This document shows, piece after piece, positions 45,016-53,781 of a stretch of DNA of 64,000 bases (the stretch's first letter is position 1; every line of letters starts with the position of its first letter). Below the pieces are notes generated by a model that made no database searches, was not told the DNA's origin, and saw nothing but the letters and a program-made list of their open reading frames with translations. A program made the position numbers and the translations under genes. Source of the stretch: CBFDBF01 sp050287725 (lineage in GTDB: Bacteria > Pseudomonadota > Gammaproteobacteria > Chromatiales > Chromatiaceae). The stretch lies in the NCBI GenBank assembly GCA_050287725.1, contig JBNKCL010000008.1, positions 22,799 to 86,798 of the forward strand, given 5' to 3'.

Positions 45016-47052
45016 ATGAAGCAGAACCCCCTGATAGAACTCGACGGATTGCCCCCCTTCTCCCGGATCCGGCCGGAGCACGTGGAGCCGGCCATCGACC
45101 GGTTGCTGTCCGAAAACCGCGCCCTGACCGAGCGACTGTTGGATCGCGGCGGTCCCTACACCTGGGAGAACCTGGTGCAACCGCTGGAACTCGCGGACGA
45201 TCGTTTGAGCCGCACCTGGTCGCCGGTCAGCCACATGAACGCCGTCGTGAACAACGACGAGTTGCGCCAGGCCTACAACGCCTGCCTGCCGAAGCTGAGC
45301 GACTACGGCACCGAGATGGGACAGAACGAACGGCTGTATCGCGCCTACCGAGAGGTGGCCGAGAGAGAGGCGTCTCTGGATGCGGCCCAGAAAAAGTCAC
45401 TGGAGAACGCGCTGCTGGACTTTCATCTCTCGGGGGTCGACCTGCCGCCGGAAAAGAAGCAGCGGTTCAAGGAGATCAGCAGCGAGCTCTCCCGGCTCAC
45501 CAGCCGCTACGAGGAGAACCTGCTGGACGCCACCAACGCCTGGAGCAAACTCGTCACCGAGGAACAGGCACTGGCAGGTCTGCCGCAGTCGGCGCTGGAT
45601 CTCGCGCGCCAGGCGGCGGCTCAGAAAGGCGAACAGGGATGGCTGCTCAATCTGGAGTTCCCCTCCTACCTGCCGGTGCTGACCTACTGCGACAACCGCG
45701 AGCTGCGGCGGGAGATGTACCAGGCCTACGCCACCCGCGCCTCGGACCGGGGACCGCATGCCGGCCAATGGGACAACGGGGAGCTGATGGAGCAGATCCT
45801 GCGCCTGCGCCACGAGGCGGCGCAGCTGCTCGGGTTCGAGAACTACGCCGAGCGATCGCTGGCACGCAAGATGGCCCCCTCCACCGAGGCGGTGACGGCA
45901 TTCCTGCACGATCTCGCCGGGCGCTCCCATCCGCAGGCGGTTGCGGAACGAACGGAGTTAGAGCAATACGCCGCCGAGCAGCACGGGCACCACGATCTGC
46001 AGGCGTGGGATATCGGCTACTACTCGGAGAAGCTGCGCCAGGAGCGCTATCACATCACCCAGGAGGAGCTGAAGCCCTACTTCCCGGAAAGCCGCGTGGT
46101 CCCGGGGCTGTTTACGGTAGTTGCGAAACTGTTCGGGGTTTCGATCCGGGAGATCGAAGGGGTGGATCGCTGGCATCCGGACGTACGCTTCTTCGAGATC
46201 CGCGATCACGAAGGCGAGGTGCGCGGCCAGTTCTACCTGGACCTCTACGCCCGCAGCAAAAAACGCGGCGGCGCCTGGATGGACGACTGCATCTCGCGGC
46301 TGTTCACCCCGGAGCTGGACCAGATCCCGGTGGCCTTCCTCACCTGCAACTTCTCCCCGCCGGTGGGCGACCGCCCGGCGCTGTTCACCCACGACGAGGT
46401 GCAGACCCTGTTCCACGAGTTCGGCCACGGACTGCACCACCTGCTGACCCGCATCGACTACCCGTCGGTATCCGGCATCCACGGCGTGGCGTGGGATGCG
46501 GTGGAACTGCCCTCCCAGTTCCTGGAGAACTGGTGCTGGGAGCGGGAGGCGCTGGATCTGATCTCCGGCCACTGGGAGAGCGGCGCACCGATTCCCGAAG
46601 AACTGTTCCGACGCATGACCGCCGCCCGCAACTTCCAGTCCGCCATGCAGATGGTGCGACAACTGGAGTTCGCGCTGTTCGACTTCCGCATCCACCGGGA
46701 GTACGACCCCGAAAAAGGCGGACGCATCTATGAGATCCTGGAGCAGGTGCGGGAACAGGTGGCGGTAATTCGGCCGCCGGAGTTCAACCGCTTCGCCCAC
46801 GGCTTCTCCCATATCTTCGCCGGAGGCTACGCGGCCGGTTACTACAGCTACAAATGGGCGGAGGTGCTGTCCGCCGACGCCTTTTCGCTGTTCGAGGAGA
46901 AGGGTATCTTCGACCCGGAGACCGGCAACTCTTTTCTGCACAACATCCTGGAACAGGGAGGTTCGCGCGACGCCATGGAGCTGTTCGTCGCCTTTCGCGG
47001 CCGGGAGCCGCAGATCGACGCCCTGCTGCGCCACAGCGGTATCCGCGGCTGA
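45016..47052 (+). CDS. prlC: Oligopeptidase A (M3 family metallopeptidase)
   Basis: PrlC degrades short peptides, including cleaved signal peptides, in the cytoplasm. The 678-aa protein is full length and has the zinc site HEFGH at 467-471 (TLFHEFGHGLHHLL), followed about 25 residues later by the Glu ligand region (VELPSQFLENW). The substrate-binding tail motif FAGGYAAGYYSYKWAEVLSADAF is also present. ATG at 45016; no signal peptide. Monocistronic, with repeats and a terminator downstream. Confidence 0.97.
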   Translation: MKQNPLIELDGLPPFSRIRPEHVEPAIDRLLSENRALTERLLDRGGPYTWENLVQPLELADDRLSRTWSPVSHMNAVVNNDELRQAYNACLPKLSDYGTEMGQNERLYRAYREVAEREASLDAAQKKSLENALLDFHLSGVDLPPEKKQRFKEISSELSRLTSRYEENLLDATNAWSKLVTEEQALAGLPQSALDLARQAAAQKGEQGWLLNLEFPSYLPVLTYCDNRELRREMYQAYATRASDRGPHAGQWDNGELMEQILRLRHEAAQLLGFENYAERSLARKMAPSTEAVTAFLHDLAGRSHPQAVAERTELEQYAAEQHGHHDLQAWDIGYYSEKLRQERYHITQEELKPYFPESRVVPGLFTVVAKLFGVSIREIEGVDRWHPDVRFFEIRDHEGEVRGQFYLDLYARSKKRGGAWMDDCISRLFTPELDQIPVAFLTCNFSPPVGDRPALFTHDEVQTLFHEFGHGLHHLLTRIDYPSVSGIHGVAWDAVELPSQFLENWCWEREALDLISGHWESGAPIPEELFRRMTAARNFQSAMQMVRQLEFALFDFRIHREYDPEKGGRIYEILEQVREQVAVIRPPEFNRFAHGFSHIFAGGYAAGYYSYKWAEVLSADAFSLFEEKGIFDPETGNSFLHNILEQGGSRDAMELFVAFRGREPQIDALLRHSGIRG

Positions 47053-47089
47053 TACACCTCAGAAGAATTTGTAGATAAAGAAACAGCTT

Positions 47090-47380
47090 TCTCTCGCCAA
47101 GACGCAAAGCACGCCAAGGAAAAGCAAAACACCACGAAAGATAAGTGTGAACCTGCCGAGCGGCCGAGGGGTATTCGGGAATTCCGGGAACTAACCCATA
47201 CTATCTATCAGCTTCAAGATTTAAAGAACGGTTGTTTTCTCGGCGCTCTTGGCGAGAGCAAAAGAAAACGGTAGAACCTATGCGAATCTCGCCGCCAAAG
47301 TCTGTGGCTTCCCTGGACTGAATCAACTTCAAGATTAAAGAACGATTGTTTTCTTGGCGTTCTTGGTGTCTTGGCGAGAG
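47090..47380. repeat. Composite intergenic repeat (CGCCAAGACGC type) with a tandem unit
   Basis: TCTCTCGCCAAGACGCAAAG (47090-47109) is inverse to TTGGCGAGAG at 47249-47258 and 47371-47380. In addition CTTCAAGATT-AAAGAACG-TTGTTTTC occurs twice as a direct repeat (47212-47245 and 47327-47359) about 115 bp apart, each leading into a CTTGGCG arm. The block lies between prlC and the terminator at 47.4 kb and contains no gene. Confidence 0.7.
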
Positions 47381-47383
47381 GAT

Positions 47384-47420
47384 AAAAAAAGCCGACCCCG
47401 TCTCCGGGGTCGGCTTTTTA
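47384..47420. terminator. Bidirectional Rho-independent terminator
   Basis: GCCGACCCCG (47391-47400) and CGGGGTCGGC (47405-47414) form a perfect 10-bp GC-rich stem with loop TCTC, flanked by seven A on the left and five T on the right. It terminates the minus-strand oxidoreductase gene (stop at 47440) and can also stop plus-strand transcripts from prlC. Confidence 0.88.
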
Positions 47421-47439
47421 GACTACCGTTTACTGCCGA

Positions 47440-49371
47440 TTAGTACTGGCCGAGGGCCATATCGATATAACCGGTGGGGCAAACGTCCTTGCAGATATGG
47501 CAACCGACGCACTTGGAGTAGTCGGTGTCCACATAGCGGCCCATGGCGCGCTCGTTCTTCTTCACCCGGAACACCGCATCCTGCGGGCAGTAGATAACGC
47601 AGTTGTCGCACTCGAAGCAGAGGCCGCAGCTCATGCAGCGCTTCGCCTCGGTGATGGCGGTCTCTTCCTCCAGACCCTTGATACGCTCGATCATGCTACC
47701 GAGGACGTTGGAGACGTTGACGTCCACCTCTTCCCGAGCATGCACCGGCTCATATTTGAAGTGAGCCAGGAACAGCGCCTTGGACTTGATCACATCCGAC
47801 TCCGCACGGCTGTCGAAGTTGTGGATGGCGAACTTGGAGGAGTTGGTGCCCCAGGTCTGGCCCTGGGTGTACGGCTCGGGGGCGAGTCCCTTCTTGGCGA
47901 GCTCTTCCAGCAGATCGAACTGGTGGGCGTCCACCTTCGGACGATCGGAGACCGTCTTGCCCTGCAGATACTGATCGATCCCCTCCACCGCGATGGAGGC
48001 ATGACCGATAGCAGTGGTCAGCAGATGCGGGTTCACCGCGTCGCCGCCCACGAAGTGGCCGGGCTTGCCTTTGACCTGCATGGACTTGGTGGCGTCGATC
48101 TGGTTCCACTCGTTGGAGACCCCGTCGATGCCGGTGAAATCGCCGGTCTGACCGGTGGCCGCCACGATCATGGTGCATTCGATCTCGAACGGCTCACCCG
48201 ATTCCACCATCTTGCCCGTGGACCAGTCCACCGGCTGCACTTTCAGCGCCTTGGCGCGGCCGTCGCCGTCCAGGATCACCTCCACCGGCGCCAGGCTGTC
48301 GTGGATCTCCACGCCCTCGGCGATACAGGCCTCCAGCTCGTGCTTGGTACAGGGGGCCTTGGCGATGGGCCGACGATAAACCAGCCAGCAGTCGGCGTCT
48401 TTGCGCTTGGCGGCCTGGGCGTCGCTCTGGCTGCCGGAACCGGCGAACACCGCTTCCGGACGTTCGGAGGCGTCGATACCGGCCACGTCCCCGATGCGCT
48501 TGGCCACGGCCGCCACGTCCATGGCGGTGTCGCCGCCGCCGATCACCAGGATGCGACCGTCGAGATATTTCAGGGAACCGTCGTTGAACGCCTTGAGGAA
48601 AGTCATGCCGTCCACGCAGTTGGGGGCTTCGCCGCCGGGGATGCGCAACGGCTTGCCGACTACGGTACCGACACCCCAGAAGATGGCGTCGTACTCTTTC
48701 TCCAGATCTTCGACCTTGACGTCGCGGCCCACGCGGGTGTTGAGCTTCACGTCGATGCCGCCGACATCCAGGATACGCTGGATCTCTTTGTCCAGGACAT
48801 CGCGCGGGATACGGTAGCCGGGGATGCCGAAACGCATCTGGCCGCCCAGGGCGCTGTACTCTTCGAAAATGGTGGCTTTATGGCCGAGGCGGCGCAGAAA
48901 CAGGGCCGCGGAGAGACCGGCGGGACCGCCGCCGATGATGGCGACCTTCTTGCCGGACTCGCTCTCCGGTTTGGCGAAGGCGAGATTGTTGGCCTGCGCC
49001 CAGTCGCCGATGTACTGCTCGACGGAGTTGATGCCGACGTAGCCCTCGAGATCGTTCCGGTTACAGCCCTCCTGACAAGGGGCGGGGCAGACACGGCCCA
49101 TGATGGCCGGGAACGGATTGGACATGGTCATACGCTCGAATGCGTACTCCTGCCACGGCTTGTCGCCCATCGGCTTATCCAGGCCGCGCACGATGGAGAG
49201 CCAGCCGCGGATGTCATGTCCGGAGGGACAGGCGTTCTGACAAGGCGGGGTCCGTTGAATGTAAGTCGGACAGGCGTAGGAATCGCCTGACTTGATGACA
49301 TCCGAGTCCCAATCATTATGCTCGTAGTCGCCGTCTTCGTAGCGCCGAAACGTCGGTTTGGTTTCGCTCAT
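47440..49371 (-). CDS. GltD/DsrL-like FAD-NAD(P)H oxidoreductase with terminal ferredoxin domains (putative KorC)
   Basis: A 643-aa iron-sulfur flavoprotein. The N-terminal GltD-type cysteine region has C34, C44, C48, C95, C99 and C103. The FAD site is GGGPAG at 147-152, and a second Rossmann site for NAD(P)H is VIGGGDTAMD at 276-285. The C-terminal ferredoxin domain has C579-C595 (six cysteines) and C621, C624, C627, C631. The architecture is that of GltD, NfnB and DsrL. Beside korAB it most likely exchanges electrons between NAD(P)H and the oxoacid oxidoreductase, as I recall for the three-subunit 2-oxoglutarate:NADP+ oxidoreductase of Azoarcus evansii. ATG at 49371; its own promoter is likely in the 365-bp gap upstream. 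Confidence 0.88.
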   Translation of the reverse strand: MSETKPTFRRYEDGDYEHNDWDSDVIKSGDSYACPTYIQRTPPCQNACPSGHDIRGWLSIVRGLDKPMGDKPWQEYAFERMTMSNPFPAIMGRVCPAPCQEGCNRNDLEGYVGINSVEQYIGDWAQANNLAFAKPESESGKKVAIIGGGPAGLSAALFLRRLGHKATIFEEYSALGGQMRFGIPGYRIPRDVLDKEIQRILDVGGIDVKLNTRVGRDVKVEDLEKEYDAIFWGVGTVVGKPLRIPGGEAPNCVDGMTFLKAFNDGSLKYLDGRILVIGGGDTAMDVAAVAKRIGDVAGIDASERPEAVFAGSGSQSDAQAAKRKDADCWLVYRRPIAKAPCTKHELEACIAEGVEIHDSLAPVEVILDGDGRAKALKVQPVDWSTGKMVESGEPFEIECTMIVAATGQTGDFTGIDGVSNEWNQIDATKSMQVKGKPGHFVGGDAVNPHLLTTAIGHASIAVEGIDQYLQGKTVSDRPKVDAHQFDLLEELAKKGLAPEPYTQGQTWGTNSSKFAIHNFDSRAESDVIKSKALFLAHFKYEPVHAREEVDVNVSNVLGSMIERIKGLEEETAITEAKRCMSCGLCFECDNCVIYCPQDAVFRVKKNERAMGRYVDTDYSKCVGCHICKDVCPTGYIDMALGQY

Positions 49372-49736
49372 AGTCTCTAACTCCAGATCTGTTACACCTG
49401 AGGCGACACTGCCCGCCTTGCGGCCCTGCTGTAGGACCACATCATTAGTTCATGATTATCTTATGGATCCTTCGTAAGCGGCACATTAGAGACCGCTCGA
49501 AGAAAAAAATCAACCCGAATCGCTAAGTGAAATAAACCGCCGGATTCGAGTCAACCCTTTTTCTTTGATTCACCCATAAGCAAATACTATCGAACCCCCA
49601 AGGGTATACACAACCCTCTGTTTTCAATGGCAATCAACCGAATTTAACCGGTCGATTCCCGACCCTTTTCAGAACAAAGACCGGACCGATTGTGGGGTAA
49701 CCGGACGGAGCATTTCGCCACCGCCAGACTCCTCGT
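49372..49736. other. Intergenic region upstream of the GltD/DsrL-like gene
   Basis: 365 bp without a gene, AT-rich in two patches (49441-49540 and 49555-49660). It must contain the promoter of the minus-strand oxidoreductase. GATAAT on the minus strand near 49455-49460 is a possible -10 box, but its -35 partner is poor. No terminator hairpin was seen after the pentapeptide-repeat gene, so read-through from korAB is possible. Confidence 0.4.
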
Positions 49737-50396
49737 TTACTCTCCGTCGAAGGTCGGAACCTGCTCTCCCAAATCCTCTTCCTTGGAACCGTCTCCGCTC
49801 CAGGGTGCCACTCCATAGTAAAGCGCCCCTTCGGTCTTAACCTGCTCGAACCGCGCATGGGTCAGTGTCGCGTTTCGCAAATCGGCGCCCCGCAGGTCGC
49901 AACGCACAAACCGGGCGCCGTTCAGCTTACAGCCGCGCAACACCGCCTGCGCCAACGTCACATCCGAGAGCTGCGCACCGCTCAGGTCGCTCTCCCGCAA
50001 GGTGGCCTCCGCCAGCCGGGTTCCCTCTAACTTGGCCCCCTGCAGCTCGCAGAGCAGGACCTGACCCCCGGTAAGATCCGCGCCGCTGAGATCGGCGCCG
50101 TTCAGCCGTGTCCGCTGCAAGAATCCCTCCCGCAGGTCGGCGCCCGTCAGATTGATCCCATCCAGATCCGCATTCTGAATAAAGACCGACTGCAAATCAC
50201 AATCCTTCAGAACCGCATCCCGCAGCACGCTGCCGGAGAGGATCGCGTTCGCGAGATCCAACCCGGAGAGGTCCAGCCCCGTAAGATCGAGAAACGAGAG
50301 ATCGGCGTCCGCCAGGCTGCCTTCGTTACCGAAGGCAGCCAGCAGTGCATCCCGATCCTCATACCGAGTCAGCGGGGCATCGCCGTCCGGACTCAT
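49737..50396 (-). CDS. Pentapeptide-repeat protein
   Basis: A 219-aa protein made of about 28 tandem A(D/N)LXX-type pentapeptides (for example LTGADLREG, LNGADLSGADL, LRGADLRNATL) forming a right-handed quadrilateral beta-helix, with short non-repeat ends and an acidic C-terminus. There is no signal peptide. Its ATG overlaps the korB stop by 4 nt (ATGA), so it is translated together with korAB. The family includes gyrase-protecting and scaffold proteins. Here a structural or assembly role for the Kor complex is possible but unproven. Confidence 0.92.
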   Translation of the reverse strand: MSPDGDAPLTRYEDRDALLAAFGNEGSLADADLSFLDLTGLDLSGLDLANAILSGSVLRDAVLKDCDLQSVFIQNADLDGINLTGADLREGFLQRTRLNGADLSGADLTGGQVLLCELQGAKLEGTRLAEATLRESDLSGAQLSDVTLAQAVLRGCKLNGARFVRCDLRGADLRNATLTHARFEQVKTEGALYYGVAPWSGDGSKEEDLGEQVPTFDGE

Positions 50397-51268
50397 GGAT
50401 GGTACAGATCGACCACCTTGTTCAGATCGTAATCCGGACCGCCGCCCACGCGTTCCACCAGTCCCGCCATGGTCTCATCCAGGGTCGGACGTTCCGCCTG
50501 ATAGAGCAGTCCCACCGGCGCCTTGCCGTTCGGGCGCAGGGCGTAATGATAGGCCTTCTCGAAATCGCCGGTGTCGTGATCCTCCGGCAGCTCCTCCACC
50601 AGTTCGCGGAAGTACTTCACCGTATCGATCTTGTTGAAGGTCGGGCACTGAGACAGGATGTTGACGTAGGCAAACCCCTTGTGCTCGACCGCCCCCTTGA
50701 TCAGTGCGGCGCACATCTTGGGATTACCTGCGAACGCCTGGCCCACATAGGTGGCGCCGAAGGTAAGCATGTAGGCCAGCGGGTTCATCGGCTCTTCCAC
50801 CCCGCCGTAGGGGGTAGTGTAGGCCTTCATCTCCCGGCGGGAGGTGGGCGATACCTGACCCTTGGTGAGACCGTAGATCCCGTTATCCATCAGCACGTAA
50901 GTCATATTGATGTTCTTGCGCGCCATATGCGGCATGTGACCGCCGCCGATGGAGAAGCCGTCGCCGTCGCCGCCGGTAACGATCACCGCCAGATCCGGAC
51001 GCGCCAACTGGGCGCCGGTGGCCACCGGACCGGCACGCCCGTGCAGGGTGTGCATCTTGTAGGACTTCACGAAGTACGGCAGCCGCGAGGAGCAACCGAT
51101 ACCGGAGATGTTCAGCAGATAGGCGGGATCCACCCCCAGTTCCGAGACCGCGCGGTAGACACCGTTGAGGACACCGTAATGTCCGCAGCCGGGGCACCAG
51201 ACGGGGCTGACCTCGGACTTGTAATCCTTGGTGCCCATCTCGACTTTATTCAGAGCGTTGTAAGACAT
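50393..51268 (-). CDS. korB: 2-oxoglutarate:ferredoxin oxidoreductase, beta subunit
   Basis: A 291-aa thiamine-diphosphate subunit. The [4Fe-4S] ligands are WCPGCG (C25, C28), GCSS (C59) and a later Cys in LSQCPTF. The TPP/Mg motif is GGDGDGFSIG followed by NGIYGLTKGQ. It catalyses the reversible reaction 2-oxoglutarate + CoA + 2 oxidised ferredoxin to succinyl-CoA + CO2 + reduced ferredoxin. It overlaps korA by 1 nt and the pentapeptide gene by 4 nt. Specificity for 2-oxoglutarate rather than another 2-oxoacid is inferred from overall similarity. Confidence 0.92.
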   Translation of the reverse strand: MSYNALNKVEMGTKDYKSEVSPVWCPGCGHYGVLNGVYRAVSELGVDPAYLLNISGIGCSSRLPYFVKSYKMHTLHGRAGPVATGAQLARPDLAVIVTGGDGDGFSIGGGHMPHMARKNINMTYVLMDNGIYGLTKGQVSPTSRREMKAYTTPYGGVEEPMNPLAYMLTFGATYVGQAFAGNPKMCAALIKGAVEHKGFAYVNILSQCPTFNKIDTVKYFRELVEELPEDHDTGDFEKAYHYALRPNGKAPVGLLYQAERPTLDETMAGLVERVGGGPDYDLNKVVDLYHP

Positions 51269-52986
51269 TAGACGATCTCCTTAACCTTATCGACGATCAT
51301 GGCGGGGGTGAACGGCAGACCGCCACAGATGGTGTAGGGAATGGGTTTCAGCGAGGTCTCGGCCCGCAGGAAGTGAGAGAGCTGGCCCTGATAGTTCACT
51401 TCCGGCACCAGGATCTGTTTACAGGTGGCGGCGAACGCCTCGTACTGCGCCACCGGCATGGGCCAGATCAGCTTGGGATAGAGCCCCTTGACCTTGACCC
51501 CCTGCGCCCGCAGCCGCGCCACTGCCTCGCGCACCACACCGATGGTGGAGCCCCAGGCGATGATACCGACGTCGGCATCCCCGTCGCCGTCCACTTCCAT
51601 GGGCGGATATTTTTCCACTACAGGTTTGATCTTGTCGAAGCGCTTTTTCATCATCGCCTCGCGGTTGTCCGGGGCCCACTTGGGGGCGCCGTTTTCACCG
51701 TGCTCCAGACCGGTGGCGATGTGCATGCCGTTGGGGGTGCCGGGATCGGCCATGGGCGAGATGTTGTCTTCGGTGAAGGCGTAGCGCTTGTACTCGCCCT
51801 TGCCGTCCCACCGCTTGCGGCTGACGATCTCGTGGGCGCCGGGCTTCGGCGACGGCACGGTCTGGGTGGAGAACGCCAGCGAACCGTCGGAGAGCAGGAT
51901 CACCGGCACCTGATACTCTTCGGCCAGATTGAGGGCATCCACCGTCATGTTGATGCAGTCGTTCACATCCTCCACCGACAGCACGATGCGCGGCGCGTCG
52001 CCGTGGGCGCCGTGAATGGCCAGAAACAGATCGGACTGCTCATGCTTGGTGGGCATACCGGTGGAAGGACCGCCGCGCTGCACGTCCACCACCAGCGCCG
52101 GGGTCTCCGACATGGAGGACATGCCCAGCATCTCGGCCATCAGGGCGAGCCCCGGACCGGAGGTGGCGGTCATGGATTTCTTGCCGGCATAGGAGGCGCC
52201 CAGCACCTGGCCGATGGAGGCGATTTCGTCCTCCGCCTGGATCAGCGTGCCACCGGTCTTCGGGATATGGGTGGAGACGAACTTGGCGATCTCGGTGGCC
52301 GGGGTGATGGGATAGGCGGAGAAGAACTCCAGGCCGCCCAGGATGGCGCCCATACCCACCGCGTCGTTGCCGGAGATGATGATCACATCCTTCGGCTCTT
52401 TGGGATCGGCCACCTTCCAGGGATCGCTCTTCTTCAGGGCGGAGGCGAGCTCCTTGCCCTTGTCGAAGGCGGTCAGGTTGAAGTTCAGCATCTCTTCGCC
52501 CTTTTTGGCGAACTTGTCGGTCAACACCTGCTTCAGGGTCTGCTCGCTGATGTTGAACAGCACCGACAAAGCGCCCAGCGCCACCATGTTCTTGGAACGG
52601 TAGGAGCCCATCTCCTTGGCGGTCTGGGACATCGGGATCGGATAGGCGTGTACGCCCTCCGGGATTTCGTCCGGCTCAAAATCGCCGCCCGGATAGTCAT
52701 ACACGAAGGCAGTGCCGGGCTTCAGACTCTTCTTGTTGACCTCGTAGGCCTCGCCGTTGAAGGCGCAGAAGACATCGAAGGTGTCGCCCTGGTTGTAGAC
52801 GCGCTTGTCGTCGGTGCGCACCTGATACATGGCATAACCGCCCTTGATCTCCGCCGGGAAGGTCTTGAAGGTATACACCTCCAGCCCGGCGCGGGCGCAA
52901 GCCGCTGCGATGAAGTCGCCGGTGGAGATGATGCCTTCACCCCCTTCGCCTGCGACACGAATGATCAGATCTGTTTTCTCCGTCAT
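51268..52986 (-). CDS. korA: 2-oxoglutarate:ferredoxin oxidoreductase, fused gamma-alpha subunit
   Basis: A 572-aa subunit with the gamma domain first (RVAGEGGEGIISTGDFIAAA at about 10-29, to residue 190) and the alpha domain after (SGNDAVGMGAILGG, YPITPATEIAKF, QRGGPSTGMPTKHEQSDL, LSDGSLAF). The fused gamma-alpha form without a delta ferredoxin subunit is typical of two-subunit KorAB enzymes. ATG at 52986 with AGGGGA upstream. It is 101 bp downstream of the [2Fe-2S] ferredoxin gene and overlaps korB. Confidence 0.93.
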   Translation of the reverse strand: MTEKTDLIIRVAGEGGEGIISTGDFIAAACARAGLEVYTFKTFPAEIKGGYAMYQVRTDDKRVYNQGDTFDVFCAFNGEAYEVNKKSLKPGTAFVYDYPGGDFEPDEIPEGVHAYPIPMSQTAKEMGSYRSKNMVALGALSVLFNISEQTLKQVLTDKFAKKGEEMLNFNLTAFDKGKELASALKKSDPWKVADPKEPKDVIIISGNDAVGMGAILGGLEFFSAYPITPATEIAKFVSTHIPKTGGTLIQAEDEIASIGQVLGASYAGKKSMTATSGPGLALMAEMLGMSSMSETPALVVDVQRGGPSTGMPTKHEQSDLFLAIHGAHGDAPRIVLSVEDVNDCINMTVDALNLAEEYQVPVILLSDGSLAFSTQTVPSPKPGAHEIVSRKRWDGKGEYKRYAFTEDNISPMADPGTPNGMHIATGLEHGENGAPKWAPDNREAMMKKRFDKIKPVVEKYPPMEVDGDGDADVGIIAWGSTIGVVREAVARLRAQGVKVKGLYPKLIWPMPVAQYEAFAATCKQILVPEVNYQGQLSHFLRAETSLKPIPYTICGGLPFTPAMIVDKVKEIV

Positions 52987-53087
52987 GGTGAGATTCCCCT
53001 CAATTTTCTTAACATTCCGGAACGGGCGCTCTAACAAGCGCCGCAGTTCAAAAACCTACTCTAATGAATGAAGACCGGCGCCGATCG

Positions 53088-53411
53088 TTACCACACGTCC
53101 GCCGGGACCTTCAATCGCTCCACCGGGGCGTCGCCCAGCAGATGCTCCTCGATAATGGCCGTCACATCCTCCTTGGATACCGGTCCGTAGAGGATGCCCT
53201 CGGGATAAACCAGCACGCTCGGTCCCTGATTGCACGATCCGACACAGCCGCAGCTGGTCAGGAGAAACCGGCCCCACAGCCCTTTCTGTTCGAACTGCTG
53301 CCCGAACTCCGCCATCACATCCTGGGCGCCACGCTCGGCACAGGAGCCGCGGGGGTGGCCGGGCGGCCGCGACTGCATACAGACAAAAACATGTTTTTCC
53401 GGTTTCGCCAT
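53088..53411 (-). CDS. Thioredoxin-like [2Fe-2S] ferredoxin
   Basis: A 107-aa protein of the NuoE-C-terminal/Aquifex-Fd1 type: HVFVCMQSRPPGHPRGSC places C11 and C24 twelve residues apart, and TSCGCVGSCNQGPSVLVYPEG provides C54/C56 and C60. It binds one [2Fe-2S] cluster. It is upstream of korA on the same strand and divergent from the FrdB-FrdA-NuoF-like operon, so it may serve as a small electron carrier for either. NuoF proteins usually pair with a NuoE of this fold. Confidence 0.9.
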   Translation of the reverse strand: MAKPEKHVFVCMQSRPPGHPRGSCAERGAQDVMAEFGQQFEQKGLWGRFLLTSCGCVGSCNQGPSVLVYPEGILYGPVSKEDVTAIIEEHLLGDAPVERLKVPADVW

Positions 53412-53781
53412 AATCGTCGATCTCTGCTTTTCAAAATAATTCCCGGCGACCGGAAAAACCCCGGCCCCGGACCGCGGCGGCTTCTATATGAAAGAACCGG
53501 CGCAAAGCCCCGTCTTTGATTTTAAGCAGCGCTCACTCCCGATCCGGAAGAGTGCTACGAGGAGGAAGCCGGTTCCGACGGCCGGCCTCCATAGAAAATT
53601 AGCGATCCATAATACGCGAAATATCCGGACCCTATCCTTAAAAATTCCAATAATCAAACGACAAGGCAAGCGAAATTTTTAATACCCTAAAAAATGCATG
53701 AATGAATCCGGCATTGAATGGGTACAATAGCCCGTTCGGCGATCCGACCGTATTATCGTCTTTGGGACCGTAGTAAAAACC
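53412..53781. other. Divergent control region between ferredoxin/kor genes and the frd-like operon
   Basis: 370 bp with no credible gene. The half next to the frd-like genes (53590-53770) is AT-rich. TACAAT at 53723-53728 and TATTAT at 53751-53756 are possible plus-strand -10 boxes, but each lacks a good -35. Divergent placement of the two operons around this region suggests joint control. Confidence 0.45.

Noticed and set aside
47090..47420. CRISPR-like array
   Set aside because: Only two direct units about 115 bp apart with non-uniform spacing, and the arms are inverted repeats; no cas genes.
47440..49371. Assignment as DsrL of a sulfur-oxidation dsr cluster
   Set aside because: No dsr genes in the window; the kor neighbourhood points to an oxoacid-oxidoreductase partner, though the family resemblance is noted.
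47497..53034. Long plus-strand frames opposite the GltD-like gene and korA
   Set aside because: Low-complexity His/Gly/Asp-rich translations complementary to clearly conserved genes.
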